Source: Bradyrhizobium canariense (GTDB taxonomy: Bacteria > Pseudomonadota > Alphaproteobacteria > Rhizobiales > Xanthobacteraceae). From it: 64,000 nt of DNA. Numbering within the stretch: the stretch's first letter is position 1; each line of letters opens with the position of its first letter. Location: the NCBI RefSeq assembly GCF_019402665.1, contig NZ_VSST01000016.1, positions 1-64,000 on the forward strand, written 5' to 3'. Below the pieces are notes generated by a model. That model saw only the letters and a program-made list of their open reading frames with translations, was not told the DNA's origin and ran no database searches. Below, one piece after another: positions 1-9,322 of the stretch. The position numbers were made by a program, and so were the translations under genes.

Positions 1-61
1 CCTCGCAAGCGGGAGAGGGGCGCACCTCCGCCCCGGATACAATCGATACTAATCCACGTCA

Positions 62-1861
62 CTACTTCGACCGCTGCATCGCGGGCTTCTCGCTGCCCTG
101 CCTTGCCGCCGACAGATTATGCGCGGTGTTGACCAGCGCGATATGCGTCAGCGCCTGCGGGAAATTGCCGGTCTGACGCTTGGCGCCTGAATCATATTCC
201 TCGGCCAGCAGCCCGACATCATTCGCGATCCCGACCACGCGATCGAACAAGGCTTGCGCCTTGTCGAGATCGCCCGCCAGCACATGGGCATCGGCCAGCC
301 ACAGGCTGCAGGCGAGGAAGGCGCCTTCGAGCGGCGGCTGCCCCGCAGGCACCTCGCGGGGATCGTGCCGCAGCACGAAACCGTCAGGCATCATGTGCTT
401 TTCCATCGCCACTATGGTGCCGCGAATGCGCGGATCCGACGCTTCCAGGAAGCCGACGGCCGGCAGCAGCAGCACGCTGGCGTCGAGCAGCTTCGAGCCG
501 TAGGACTCCACGAAGGCATTCTCCTCCGTGTCGAAGCCCCGGTTGCAGACGTCGCGATGAATGGCGTCGCGCAAGGTGCGCCAGTGCAGCAGCGGCGCCT
601 TGAAGCCGAAGGTCTCGGCGCTCTTGATGCCGCGGTCGAAGGCGACCCAGGTCATCACCTTGGAGAAGACATAGTGCTTCGGCTCTCCGCGCCGCTCCCA
701 GATGCCGTGATCGGGCTGGTCCCAGACTTCGGCGAGATGCTTGAGCACGGCGCATTCCAGCGCCCAGCTCTCGTCGTCGAGCTTGAGCTTGGCCATCCGC
801 GACTGATGGAAGGCGTCGATCAGTTCGCCGTAGACGTCGAGCTGAAGCTGCGCATGCGCGGCATTGCCGACGCGCACCGGCTGGGCGCCCTCGTAGCCGT
901 CGAGCCAACCGGCTTCCCATTCCAGCAGTCGCCGCTGGCCCCAGATGCCGTACATGATCTGCATGTTCGACGGTGAGCCTGCAGCCGCCCGCAACAGCCA
1001 ATTGTGCCAGGCCGAGGCTTCCTCGGTGTAACCCGAGTTCATCAGCGCCAGCAGCGTGAAGGTGGCATCGCGCAGCCAGCAGAAGCGGTAGTCCCAATTC
1101 CTGGCGCCGCCGAGCTTCTCCGGCAAGGAGGTGGTCGGCGCCGCGACGATGCCGCCGGTCGGACCGAAGGTCAGCGCCTTGAGTGTGATCAGCGAGCGCA
1201 CGATCAGGTCGCGATAGTCGCCATCGCGATTACAGTGGCTGCACCAGTCCTGCCAGAACTTTTCCGTCTCCTGCAGCGCGAGCTCCGGGTCGATCGGTGC
1301 GGGTGGCTCGAGATGCGAGGGGCCGTAGGTCAGCACGAACGGCACGGTCTCGCCCGCCTTCACCTCGAAATCGGAGACCGTGGTCAGATCCTCGCCGCGG
1401 GTCTTCGCGGGAGTCCGCAGCACCGTCATGTCCTGCCCGGCGACCGCCAGCAGGGAATGGTCGATCCGCCGCACCCACGGGATGTCGACGCCGAAGCCGA
1501 AGCGGATGACGAGCTCCATCCGCATCTTCACCGTGCCGCTGACGCCGCGGACCAGCCGCACGATGTCGGAGGCCTTGCCGCGCGGCGGCATGAAGTCGAT
1601 CAGCGCAACGGTGCCGCTCTTCGTCTCAAAGCGTGTCTCGAGGATGAGGGTGTCGCCGAGATAGCGGCGCGACGTCGCGGTGACGTCCTCGCTCGGCGCG
1701 ATCAGCCAGCGGCCGTTCTTGTGCGTGCCGAGGAGCGCTGCAAAGCAGGCGTCGGAATCGAAGGCCGGCCAGCACAGCCAATCGATCGAGCCGTTGCGGC
1801 CGACCAGCGCCGCGGTCTCGCAGTCGCCGATCAGCGCATAGTCCTCAATCCTCTGAGACAA
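62..1861 (-). CDS. Glycoside hydrolase family 15 (glucoamylase/trehalase-like)
   Basis: A cytoplasmic alpha-glucosidase-type enzyme of 599 aa that would release glucose from alpha-glucans or trehalose. The N-terminus (IEDYALIGD, then GSIDWLCWPAFDS) is the typical beta-domain start of bacterial GH15 proteins. The catalytic (alpha/alpha)6 barrel shows LPEKLGGARNWDYRFCWLRD with the likely catalytic acid Glu248, and LLAEEYDSG with the likely base at Glu554 or Glu555. There is no signal peptide. The start appears to be TTG at 1861, since the family-conserved MSQRIEDYA-type N-terminus begins there and no ATG or GTG lies nearby upstream; GAGG sits about 13 nt before it. It follows malQ on the same strand after 43 bp, so the two are probably co-transcribed. 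The sequence does not separate trehalase from glucoamylase activity. Confidence 0.9.
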   Translation of the reverse strand: MSQRIEDYALIGDCETAALVGRNGSIDWLCWPAFDSDACFAALLGTHKNGRWLIAPSEDVTATSRRYLGDTLILETRFETKSGTVALIDFMPPRGKASDIVRLVRGVSGTVKMRMELVIRFGFGVDIPWVRRIDHSLLAVAGQDMTVLRTPAKTRGEDLTTVSDFEVKAGETVPFVLTYGPSHLEPPAPIDPELALQETEKFWQDWCSHCNRDGDYRDLIVRSLITLKALTFGPTGGIVAAPTTSLPEKLGGARNWDYRFCWLRDATFTLLALMNSGYTEEASAWHNWLLRAAAGSPSNMQIMYGIWGQRRLLEWEAGWLDGYEGAQPVRVGNAAHAQLQLDVYGELIDAFHQSRMAKLKLDDESWALECAVLKHLAEVWDQPDHGIWERRGEPKHYVFSKVMTWVAFDRGIKSAETFGFKAPLLHWRTLRDAIHRDVCNRGFDTEENAFVESYGSKLLDASVLLLPAVGFLEASDPRIRGTIVAMEKHMMPDGFVLRHDPREVPAGQPPLEGAFLACSLWLADAHVLAGDLDKAQALFDRVVGIANDVGLLAEEYDSGAKRQTGNFPQALTHIALVNTAHNLSAARQGSEKPAMQRSK

Positions 1862-1904
1862 GGTCGTACGAGCCTCGAAAACGGCACCCTTGGAGCCCCG
1901 GCGA

Positions 1905-3866
1905 TCAACGCCCGCCGGGCAACGAGCGTTCCCGTGTCGCGGCCTTCAAAGCCGCGAGATCGACTTTCGAGGCAATCTTGTCGAGCGTCACAGGCAGGCG
2001 CTGGCGCCAGTTCGGATGCTCGTCGATCGTACCGGGAATGTTGGGCTGGTCGATCACCCCGAGCAGATCCTCCAGCGACACCGCAAGCAGCCGCGACGGC
2101 GTGCGCGACAGGAAGGCGAGCACCGAATAGACATCATTGGCACGGATGCCGTTGGCGCGCAGGATCTCGTCGAGCAGGCCGAGCGCATCCCAGCGGGCCT
2201 GATCGTTCTCGCCGGGATCGAGCCCGAGCGAGCGCTTCATCCTGAGATCGCTGAATGAGCGCCAGCCGGCATAGGTCGACAAATCATGCGTGTTCAGCGT
2301 CACCAGCGCGTTGGGCCGGTAGTGATCGACGGGCCGGAAATGACCGGCATCGTCGCGCTCGAACATCATGACGAGGTAGGACCAGATGCCGAAATCCTGC
2401 ATGGTCTCGCGAAAACCTTCCGGCACCGTGCCGAGGTCCTCGCCGATCACGATGCACTTATGGGCCGCGCTCTCGCGCGCCACAGTCGCCAGCAGCGCCT
2501 CGAACGGCATTTGCACATAGGCGCCGTTGTCGGGCTTGAAGCCGCGCGGCACCAGATAAAGTCGCTTCAGGCCCAGCACGTGATCGAGACGGATGGCCCC
2601 GGAATGGCGCATTGAAGCCGCGAGCATATCGGCGAATGGCACGAAGGATTGCGCCTCCAGGCCGCCGGCATTGAAGCCGGCGAGGCCCCAATCCTGGCCG
2701 ATGGTATTGAGCACGTCCGGCGGCGCGCCGACGGCGAGATGACGGGAGATCGCCCCCTGCTCGTTCCAGGCATCGAAGCCGTTCGACTGCACGCCGACGG
2801 CAACGTCGAGATAGAGCCCAACCCGCATGCCGAGCTGGCCGGCCAGCTCCTTGGCGGCATGCAATTGGCTATCAGCCGTCCATTGCACGAATTCGACGAA
2901 CTCGACCTCGTGCTTGTCCGGGCCATTGCGCAGCTCGGCGCATTTCGTCTCGTCCGGCTTTTGCCATTCCTCCGGCCATTCCCACCACGGCGCCGCGAAG
3001 CGATGACGGAGCACCTCGAAGCAGGCAAAGCGGGACAACAGCGGCGCGCGAGCCGCGCGGAAGGCGTCGAACTGGTTGCGGCGGACGCCGCTCGCGGTTT
3101 TGACGAAGCTGTCGAAGGCGGCGCGGAGGCCGAGCCATTTCAAGGCCGCCATGTCGGGATAGGGCACGCGATCGCCGTCACGGAGCCGCGCGGCGGTCGC
3201 GGCCGCGTCGGGGACGAGGTCGGGGGAAAATTCCGGGATCGCCTCGACGTCGATATAGAGCGGATTGAGAAACAGCCGGCTGTTCGGCGAATACGGACTG
3301 CAATCGGCCGGATGGTCGTCGAACAACACATGCAGGGGATTGAGCCCGACGCCGTCGGCCCCCAACTGCTTGGCGAGCCGGACGAGACCGGCGAGGTCGG
3401 TGAAATCGCCGATGCCCCAATTGCGGTCCGAGCGGACGCTGTAGAGCTGCACGGCAAGCAGCCAGCCGCGGTCGAAATCGCCGCCAAAGGCCCGCTCCGG
3501 CGCCACGATCATCGGCACCTCTTCGGTCACGCCTTCGGCATCGGTCAGCGTCAGGCGGTGATAGCCGAGCGGCAGGCCGGCGGGCCAGGCAATCACGGGC
3601 TCGCGCGTCTCACCTTGCGCGATCAAATTGCCGTTGCCGGTCATCTTCCATTTGAGCGGCGGCGCACCGATCGTCACCAATTCGGTGCGCGGATGGCCCA
3701 AGGCGCGTACCACCACGGGCCCGCTGACGAAGCGGTAAACCCGCTTTTCCGGCAAGGCGTCGAGGATGGATTTGAGGGCCACGGGATCGGTGACCCGCAG
3801 CTTTCCGAGGGCATCGACGAATTCGGATTGAACGCCCTTGATCCGGGCTTGAGCTAAAAGATCCAT
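1905..3866 (-). CDS. malQ: 4-alpha-glucanotransferase (amylomaltase, GH77)
   Basis: Transfers alpha-1,4-glucan segments between acceptors and releases glucose, working on linear malto-oligosaccharides in the cytoplasm. The 653-aa protein has an N-terminal extension followed by a GH77 barrel. Visible catalytic residues are Asp428 in IRLDHVLGL, Glu476 in IGEDLGTVP and Asp528 in NTHDLSTYAGW. The ATG at 3866 has no strong Shine-Dalgarno sequence. It is divergent from the glgE-like gene across about 200 bp and is followed by the GH15 gene, so it forms the minus-strand arm of the glucan/trehalose island. Confidence 0.93.
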   Translation of the reverse strand: MDLLAQARIKGVQSEFVDALGKLRVTDPVALKSILDALPEKRVYRFVSGPVVVRALGHPRTELVTIGAPPLKWKMTGNGNLIAQGETREPVIAWPAGLPLGYHRLTLTDAEGVTEEVPMIVAPERAFGGDFDRGWLLAVQLYSVRSDRNWGIGDFTDLAGLVRLAKQLGADGVGLNPLHVLFDDHPADCSPYSPNSRLFLNPLYIDVEAIPEFSPDLVPDAAATAARLRDGDRVPYPDMAALKWLGLRAAFDSFVKTASGVRRNQFDAFRAARAPLLSRFACFEVLRHRFAAPWWEWPEEWQKPDETKCAELRNGPDKHEVEFVEFVQWTADSQLHAAKELAGQLGMRVGLYLDVAVGVQSNGFDAWNEQGAISRHLAVGAPPDVLNTIGQDWGLAGFNAGGLEAQSFVPFADMLAASMRHSGAIRLDHVLGLKRLYLVPRGFKPDNGAYVQMPFEALLATVARESAAHKCIVIGEDLGTVPEGFRETMQDFGIWSYLVMMFERDDAGHFRPVDHYRPNALVTLNTHDLSTYAGWRSFSDLRMKRSLGLDPGENDQARWDALGLLDEILRANGIRANDVYSVLAFLSRTPSRLLAVSLEDLLGVIDQPNIPGTIDEHPNWRQRLPVTLDKIASKVDLAALKAATRERSLPGGR

Positions 3867-3944
3867 TCGGCACGCAGCTTGCAGGCCATTTTTTGGCCGG
3901 GGGCATCGATTTTAACGAGGTCGCGGAAGAGGTTAGTCAGGGTC

Positions 3945-3999
3945 AACTCGCAAGCCGCGCCTGCCGTTCCCCAGGGAACCAATGACACACAAGCGGCTT
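3945..3999. promoter_or_regulatory. Divergent GGAAC-type (general stress sigma) promoter candidates
   Basis: The malQ/glgE intergenic region contains GTTCC-N4-GGAAC at 3966-3979. Read leftward, GGAAC (3970-3966) is followed after 19 nt by TT (3946-3945). Read rightward, GGAAC (3975-3979) is followed after 18 nt by TT (3998-3999). This matches the GGAAC-N18/19-TT pattern known for RpoE2/EcfG-type sigma factors. The -10 parts are not the full CGTT, so this is a candidate only. Confidence 0.35.
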
Positions 4000-4070
4000 T
4001 CTATAGTGGTATCAAGCGTAGGTTCCCGGCAAGGGAAACGGGCTCCTGCTTTCTTGTCAATGGCATCACC

Positions 4071-6017
4071 GTGAACAAGACAATTCAAACTGTCGAGAGT
4101 GCCGCAGCGGGCAGCACTTTCCTCATCGAGGACGTCTATCCCCTGATCGACGGCGGGCGCTTCCCCGTGAAGCGGATCGCGCGCGAACCGGTCGAGGTCT
4201 GGGCCGACATCTACCGGGACGGCGACGCCGTGATCGGCGCAGCGCTGATCTGGCGACAGGAGCAGGACCGCGAATGGCAGAGCGAGCCGATGATCCCTCA
4301 CGGCAATGACCGCTGGTCCGGCGCGTTCACACCGGTCGAGCCCGGCAAATATGTCTATGCGATCGAAGCCTGGACCGACGAATTCGCCACGTGGTCGCAC
4401 GCGGTCGCGCGCAAGCAGCGCTCCGGTGCCGATGTCAGTCTCGATGCGATCGAGGGCGCCGGCCTTCTGACCAAGGCGCATGGCGCGCAGCAGGACGCCG
4501 CCGCCGTCATCGTCAGGCAATGCGAGGACTATCTTCAGACCGGCGACGTTGCCCCGCTGCTGGCAACCGAGCTCGGCGCAGCCATGGCCGAGAGCCAGTC
4601 GCGGCCTGATCTCACGCGCTCGGCGGTATTCCCACTGTTCGTCGACCGCGACAAGGCACGCTTCGGCGCCTGGTATCAGATGATGCCGCGCAGCCAGAGC
4701 GTGGTGCCAGGACAGCATGGCACGCTCCGCGACTGCATCGCGCGCGTGCCCGACATCGCCGCGATGGGCTTTGACGTGCTCTACTTCACGCCGATCCATC
4801 CCATCGGCCGCACCCGGCGCAAGGGCCGCAACAACACGCCGGTGGCGGCCGAAGGCGATCCCGGCTCGCCTTATGCGATCGGCGCCATCGAGGGCGGGCA
4901 CGATGCGCTGCACCCCGAACTCGGCACAATCGAGGATTTTCGCGCGCTGGTCGCGACCTGCCTGGAATACGGCCTCGAACTCGCGCTCGACTTCGCCGTG
5001 CAATGCTCGCCGGACCACCCTTGGCTGACGCAGCATCCGGAATGGTTCAAATGGCGCCCGGATCGCTCGGTGCGGACGGCTGACGGGCCCTATTCCGATA
5101 TCGTCATCCCCGATTTCACGTCCGTCGACCGGGCTGGACTGTGGAACGCGTTTCGCGACGCCATGCTGTTCTGGATCGACCACGGCGTCACCATCTTCGC
5201 CATCGACAATCATGACACCGCGCCGCTCGCCTTCTGGGAGTGGCTGATCCGTGACATCCGCCGCCGGCATCCCGAGGTGATCCTGTTCTCCAAGACGTTT
5301 GCGCGCCCGAAGCTGATGAAGGGGCTTGCCAAGCTCGGCTTTGCACAATCGTTCAGCTATTTCCCCTGGCGCACGGCGAAGTGGGAGCTGGAGCAATATC
5401 TCGGCGAGCTGACGCGCTATCCCGAACGTGATTTCTATCGGCCGAACCTGTTCGTGAATACGCCCGATCTCTTGCCCTATCATCTCCAGGGCGGCGAGAC
5501 CTGGGCGTTCAAATCGCGCCTCGCGCTGGCGGCGACGCTGTCCGGCAATTACGGCGTCTACAGCGGGTTCGAGTTGCTGGAGCATGACGCGATCCCCGGC
5601 CGCGAGGAATATCTCGATTCTGAGAAATACCAGGTCAGGCAGCGCGACTGGAACAAGCCCGGCAACATCAAGGCCTACATCACGGAGCTCAATCGCATCC
5701 GCAACGAGAATGCTGCGCTTCACCAGACCGCGAACCTGCGCTTCCTCGGCATCGAAGACGGCGAGACGATCGCCTTCGTGAAGGAGGCGACCGGCCCGGC
5801 CAACGTCGTCGTCGCCGTGGTTGCACTGTCGCGCGACGTGCGCGAATTCTGGTTGCCGCTCGGCGACGTCACGGTTGACGCCGGCGGGCAGCGACACCAT
5901 GTGTCGGCACTCGAAAACCTCCTCACCGGCGAACAGGCCCGCATCGAATGGGGCGGGATCAGGTTGCGTATCGATCCCGAGCGCGATCCGGCGCTACTGT
6001 TCCGCTGCCTGGCGTAA
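4071..6017 (+). CDS. GlgE-like maltosyltransferase homologue with altered active site
   Basis: Homologue of the GH13_3 enzyme GlgE, which extends alpha-1,4-glucan with maltose from maltose-1-phosphate. The N-terminal maltosyltransferase domain ([22 protein letters not shown]) and barrel signatures ([39 protein letters not shown]) are clear. Against canonical GlgE, however, the FRVDNPHTKP block reads [10 protein letters not shown]. The aligned nucleophile Asp379 is kept but the preceding Arg is Ala377. The acid/base position (AEAF in active enzymes) reads SKTF with Lys408, exactly 29 residues after Asp379 as in the D394/E423 pair of Streptomyces GlgE. The PPKKYQD substrate loop is absent; Asp466 is kept. 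GTG at 4071 is chosen because homology starts shortly after it; an open frame continues upstream to 3879, and no clear ribosome site is visible. It is the first gene of the plus-strand run, with treS 11 bp downstream. Confidence 0.85.
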   Translation: MNKTIQTVESAAAGSTFLIEDVYPLIDGGRFPVKRIAREPVEVWADIYRDGDAVIGAALIWRQEQDREWQSEPMIPHGNDRWSGAFTPVEPGKYVYAIEAWTDEFATWSHAVARKQRSGADVSLDAIEGAGLLTKAHGAQQDAAAVIVRQCEDYLQTGDVAPLLATELGAAMAESQSRPDLTRSAVFPLFVDRDKARFGAWYQMMPRSQSVVPGQHGTLRDCIARVPDIAAMGFDVLYFTPIHPIGRTRRKGRNNTPVAAEGDPGSPYAIGAIEGGHDALHPELGTIEDFRALVATCLEYGLELALDFAVQCSPDHPWLTQHPEWFKWRPDRSVRTADGPYSDIVIPDFTSVDRAGLWNAFRDAMLFWIDHGVTIFAIDNHDTAPLAFWEWLIRDIRRRHPEVILFSKTFARPKLMKGLAKLGFAQSFSYFPWRTAKWELEQYLGELTRYPERDFYRPNLFVNTPDLLPYHLQGGETWAFKSRLALAATLSGNYGVYSGFELLEHDAIPGREEYLDSEKYQVRQRDWNKPGNIKAYITELNRIRNENAALHQTANLRFLGIEDGETIAFVKEATGPANVVVAVVALSRDVREFWLPLGDVTVDAGGQRHHVSALENLLTGEQARIEWGGIRLRIDPERDPALLFRCLA

Positions 6018-6028
6018 GGGCGCACGCC

Positions 6029-9000
6029 ATGAACGTATTGTCTTCCGTCGACACCAAGAAAGCCGAGGCTGCCGAGATCGTGGACGAGCTCTGGTACAAG
6101 GACGCGATCATCTATCAGCTCCACGTCAAGGCGTTTGCCGACAGCAATCAGGACGGCATCGGCGACTTCGCCGGGCTGACCGAGAAGCTGCCTTATCTCC
6201 AGGAGCTCGGCGTCACCGCGCTCTGGCTGCTGCCGTTCTATCCTTCGCCCGGCCGCGACGACGGCTACGACATCGCCGACTACGGCGCGGTCAATCCCGA
6301 TTTCGGGACGATGAAGGATTTCAAGCGCTTCATCCAGGAAGCGCAGAAGCGCGGGCTGCGCGTCATCACCGAGCTCGTCGTCAACCACACCTCGGACCAG
6401 CACAATTGGTTCAAGCGCGCGCGCCGCAGCCCTCCGGGCTCGAGCGCCCGCAACTGGTATGTCTGGAGCGACACCGACCAGAAATACCAGGGCACCCGCA
6501 TCATCTTCACCGACACCGAGAAGTCGAACTGGACCTGGGATCACGAGGCCGGCGCTTTCTACTGGCACCGCTTCTTCTCGCACCAGCCGGATCTCAATTT
6601 CGACAATCCGCGCGTCGTCAGCGCCCTGATCCAGGTAATGAAGCGCTGGCTCGATGCCGGTGTCGACGGCTTCCGTCTGGACGCCATTCCCTATCTCTGC
6701 GAGCGCGAAGGCACCTCGAACGAGAACCTTCCCGAGACACATGCCATCATCAAGCGGCTGCGCCACGAGCTGGATTCCTACTCCAAGGGCAAGCTGCTGC
6801 TGGCCGAGGCCAATCAATGGCCGGAGGACGTGCAGGAATATTTCGGCCGCGGCGACGAGTGCCACATGGCCTACCACTTCCCGCTGATGCCGCGCATCTA
6901 CATGGCGATCGCCCAGGAGGACCGCTTCCCGATCACCGACATCCTGCGCCAGACGCCGGACATTCCAGCGAGCTGCCAATGGGCGCTGTTCCTGCGCAAC
7001 CATGACGAGCTGACGCTGGAGATGGTGACCGACGTCGAGCGCGACTACCTGTGGACCACCTACGCCAACGATCCACGTGCCCGCATCAATGTCGGCATCC
7101 GCCGGCGCCTCGCGCCGCTGATGGACAACGACCGGCGCAAGATCGAGCTGATGAACTCGCTGCTGCTGTCCTTCCCGGGAACGCCGATCATCTATTACGG
7201 CGACGAGATCGGGATGGGCGACAACATCTATCTCGGCGACCGCAACGGCGTGCGCACGCCGATGCAGTGGAGCCCGGACCGCAACGGCGGCTTCTCGCGC
7301 TGCGACCCGGCCCGCCTCTACGCGCCGCTGATCATGGATCCGGTCTACGGCTACGAATCGGTGAACGTGGAGGCGCAGTCGCGCAGCCTGTCCTCGCTGC
7401 TCAGCGCGACCAAGCGCCTGATCTCGGTGCGCAAATCGACGCTCGCCTTCGGCCGCGGCACCATGACCTTCATCCGCCCGGCCAACCGCGCCGTGCTGGC
7501 CTACGTCCGGCAGTACCGCGACGAGGTGATCCTCTGCGTCGCCAATCTGTCGCGGGCGGCCCAGGCGACCGAGCTCGATCTGTCGCCCTGGAAGGACCGT
7601 ATCCCGCAGGAGATGCTCGGCCGCACGCGTTTTCCGGCGATCGGCGAACTGCCCTATATGGTCACGCTGGGGCCCTATGGCTTCTACTGGTTCCAGCTCA
7701 CCGAGCGCGACAAGTCCGAGCCGGTGACGCCGCGCGCGGTGCCGGAATTCGAGACGCTGGTGGTGCCGGTGAACTCGACCTGGGTGTCGCTGGCGCGCGA
7801 GCGGGGCGTGTTCGAGCACGAGGTGCTGCCGGGATTCCTGTCGCGCACGCGCTGGTATCCCGAGCACAATCCCAAGCACATCAAGCCGACGCTGACCTCG
7901 GCGGTGCCGTTCTGCGACATCGGCGACAACAGGCCTTGGATCGCGTTCTTCGAGGCGGCGCAGGGCGATGTCACCACGCGCTACGTGCTGCCGATGCAGA
8001 TCGAATGGGTGCGCTTCGACCGCGAACGCTTCAATCCCAGGGCGCTCGCCGCCGTGCGTCAGGGCGCCCGCGAAGGGACGCTGCTGGATGTGGCAACCGA
8101 GCAGATCTTCATTGGCCTGTTCCTGCGCAATCTGTCGCAGAACCTGGTGGTGGAAGAAAACAATCTGCGGCTGGAGTTCAAGGCGACCAGCCGGTTTGCC
8201 GAGTACACCATCAAGGAGCCCGAACGCATCCGCGCGATCGAACAGTCGAACAGCACCGCGCTGGTCGACAACCAGTATGTCGCCAAGATCTATCGCCAGC
8301 TCGAAGCCGGTATCAATCCCGAGATCGAGATCGGCTCCTACCTCACGGAAATCGCCCGCTTTGCCAATACGCCGGCACTGCTCGGCAGCGTCGAACTGGT
8401 CGAAGACGACCGTCGCAGCGCAGTCGGCGTGCTGCACGCCTATGTCGAGAACCAGGGCGACGGCTGGGGCGTCACTGCGGGCTATCTCGACCGCTATATC
8501 GACGAGCAGCGGGTGCTGCCACCGGGCGAGATGCCCCGCGAGACCCAGGAGCAAGCGCCCTATCTGCACTTCATTACACAGATCGGTCGACGGCTCGCCG
8601 AGCTGCATGTGGCTTTGGCCGCCGCAAAGCCCGGCGATCTCGCGCCGGAGCCGATTGGCTCCGCACACATCAAGCGCTGGTCATCCGAGCTCAAGGCACG
8701 GGCCGAGCGGATTTTCGAGCGGCTGGCCGCCAGCACCGACGGCCTGCGGGAGGCAGATCGGCCGCTGATCAATCAGCTCGCCGCGGAGCGCGCGTCCCTG
8801 TCCGGCCGGCTCAGCGCGCTACTACCTGCCGAGATCGGCGGGTTGAACATCCGTCATCATGGCGACTTCCGCCTCGGGCAAACTCTGATCGTGAAGGACG
8901 ATATCTTCATCATCGACTTCGACGGAGATCCGCGTTTGCCGCTGGCGGAGAAGCGGCGCAAGCTGCCTGCGGCGCGCGACGTTGCCGGCCTGATCCGCTC

Positions 9001-9322
9001 GATTGATCTTTCGGTTAACGCGGCGCTCCACCGCGCGCTCACGGGTGCTTCCGACGAACAGGGCCGGCTTACGGCTGCGCTCGACGAATGGCGCGAGCGC
9101 ACCACCGCGACGTTCCTCACCGCCTACCGCGAAGCCATGACCGATCGGCGGCTGTGGCCGGAAGATCCGCAATCCGCGGCAGGCCTGTTAAGGTTTTTCC
9201 TGCTTGATCAAGCGTTCGAGGAAGTAGAGTACGAGCTGTCCCACCGGCCTGAGGGGCTCCATGCGCCGCTGTCCGGACTGCTTCGCATTCTGTCCAGTAT
9301 CGAGAGCGAAGCCCATGCCTAA
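6029..9322 (+). CDS. treS: Trehalose synthase-maltokinase fusion (TreS-Mak)
   Basis: Bifunctional protein of 1097 aa. The N-terminal GH13_16 half (about 1-550) interconverts trehalose and maltose and the C-terminal half (about 590-1097) phosphorylates maltose to maltose-1-phosphate. TreS catalytic residues are present: Asp218 in [10 protein letters not shown], Glu260 in LLAEANQWP and Asp326 in [10 protein letters not shown]. The kinase half begins with the [12 protein letters not shown] cap motif and has HGDFRLGQ (Asp946) and IIDFDGDP (Asp963). These differ from the more usual HGDxHLGQ and DFEGEP, so the second His is Arg and the Glu residues are Asp. ATG at 6029 follows an AAGGG site. The end overlaps glgB by 8 bp. 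The fusion is common in proteobacteria and feeds the GlgE pathway. Confidence 0.95.
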   Translation: MNVLSSVDTKKAEAAEIVDELWYKDAIIYQLHVKAFADSNQDGIGDFAGLTEKLPYLQELGVTALWLLPFYPSPGRDDGYDIADYGAVNPDFGTMKDFKRFIQEAQKRGLRVITELVVNHTSDQHNWFKRARRSPPGSSARNWYVWSDTDQKYQGTRIIFTDTEKSNWTWDHEAGAFYWHRFFSHQPDLNFDNPRVVSALIQVMKRWLDAGVDGFRLDAIPYLCEREGTSNENLPETHAIIKRLRHELDSYSKGKLLLAEANQWPEDVQEYFGRGDECHMAYHFPLMPRIYMAIAQEDRFPITDILRQTPDIPASCQWALFLRNHDELTLEMVTDVERDYLWTTYANDPRARINVGIRRRLAPLMDNDRRKIELMNSLLLSFPGTPIIYYGDEIGMGDNIYLGDRNGVRTPMQWSPDRNGGFSRCDPARLYAPLIMDPVYGYESVNVEAQSRSLSSLLSATKRLISVRKSTLAFGRGTMTFIRPANRAVLAYVRQYRDEVILCVANLSRAAQATELDLSPWKDRIPQEMLGRTRFPAIGELPYMVTLGPYGFYWFQLTERDKSEPVTPRAVPEFETLVVPVNSTWVSLARERGVFEHEVLPGFLSRTRWYPEHNPKHIKPTLTSAVPFCDIGDNRPWIAFFEAAQGDVTTRYVLPMQIEWVRFDRERFNPRALAAVRQGAREGTLLDVATEQIFIGLFLRNLSQNLVVEENNLRLEFKATSRFAEYTIKEPERIRAIEQSNSTALVDNQYVAKIYRQLEAGINPEIEIGSYLTEIARFANTPALLGSVELVEDDRRSAVGVLHAYVENQGDGWGVTAGYLDRYIDEQRVLPPGEMPRETQEQAPYLHFITQIGRRLAELHVALAAAKPGDLAPEPIGSAHIKRWSSELKARAERIFERLAASTDGLREADRPLINQLAAERASLSGRLSALLPAEIGGLNIRHHGDFRLGQTLIVKDDIFIIDFDGDPRLPLAEKRRKLPAARDVAGLIRSIDLSVNAALHRALTGASDEQGRLTAALDEWRERTTATFLTAYREAMTDRRLWPEDPQSAAGLLRFFLLDQAFEEVEYELSHRPEGLHAPLSGLLRILSSIESEAHA

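Noticed and set aside
3933-5900. Minus-strand open frame of 655 codons opposite the GlgE-like gene
   Set aside because: No domain, no ribosome site, and fully antisense to a conserved gene.
5720-8668. Minus-strand open frame of about 980 codons opposite the glgE and treS-mak genes
   Set aside because: It lies antisense to a gene with intact catalytic motifs, has no recognisable domain and shows the Arg/Ala/Val/Asp-rich composition typical of antisense frames in high-GC DNA.
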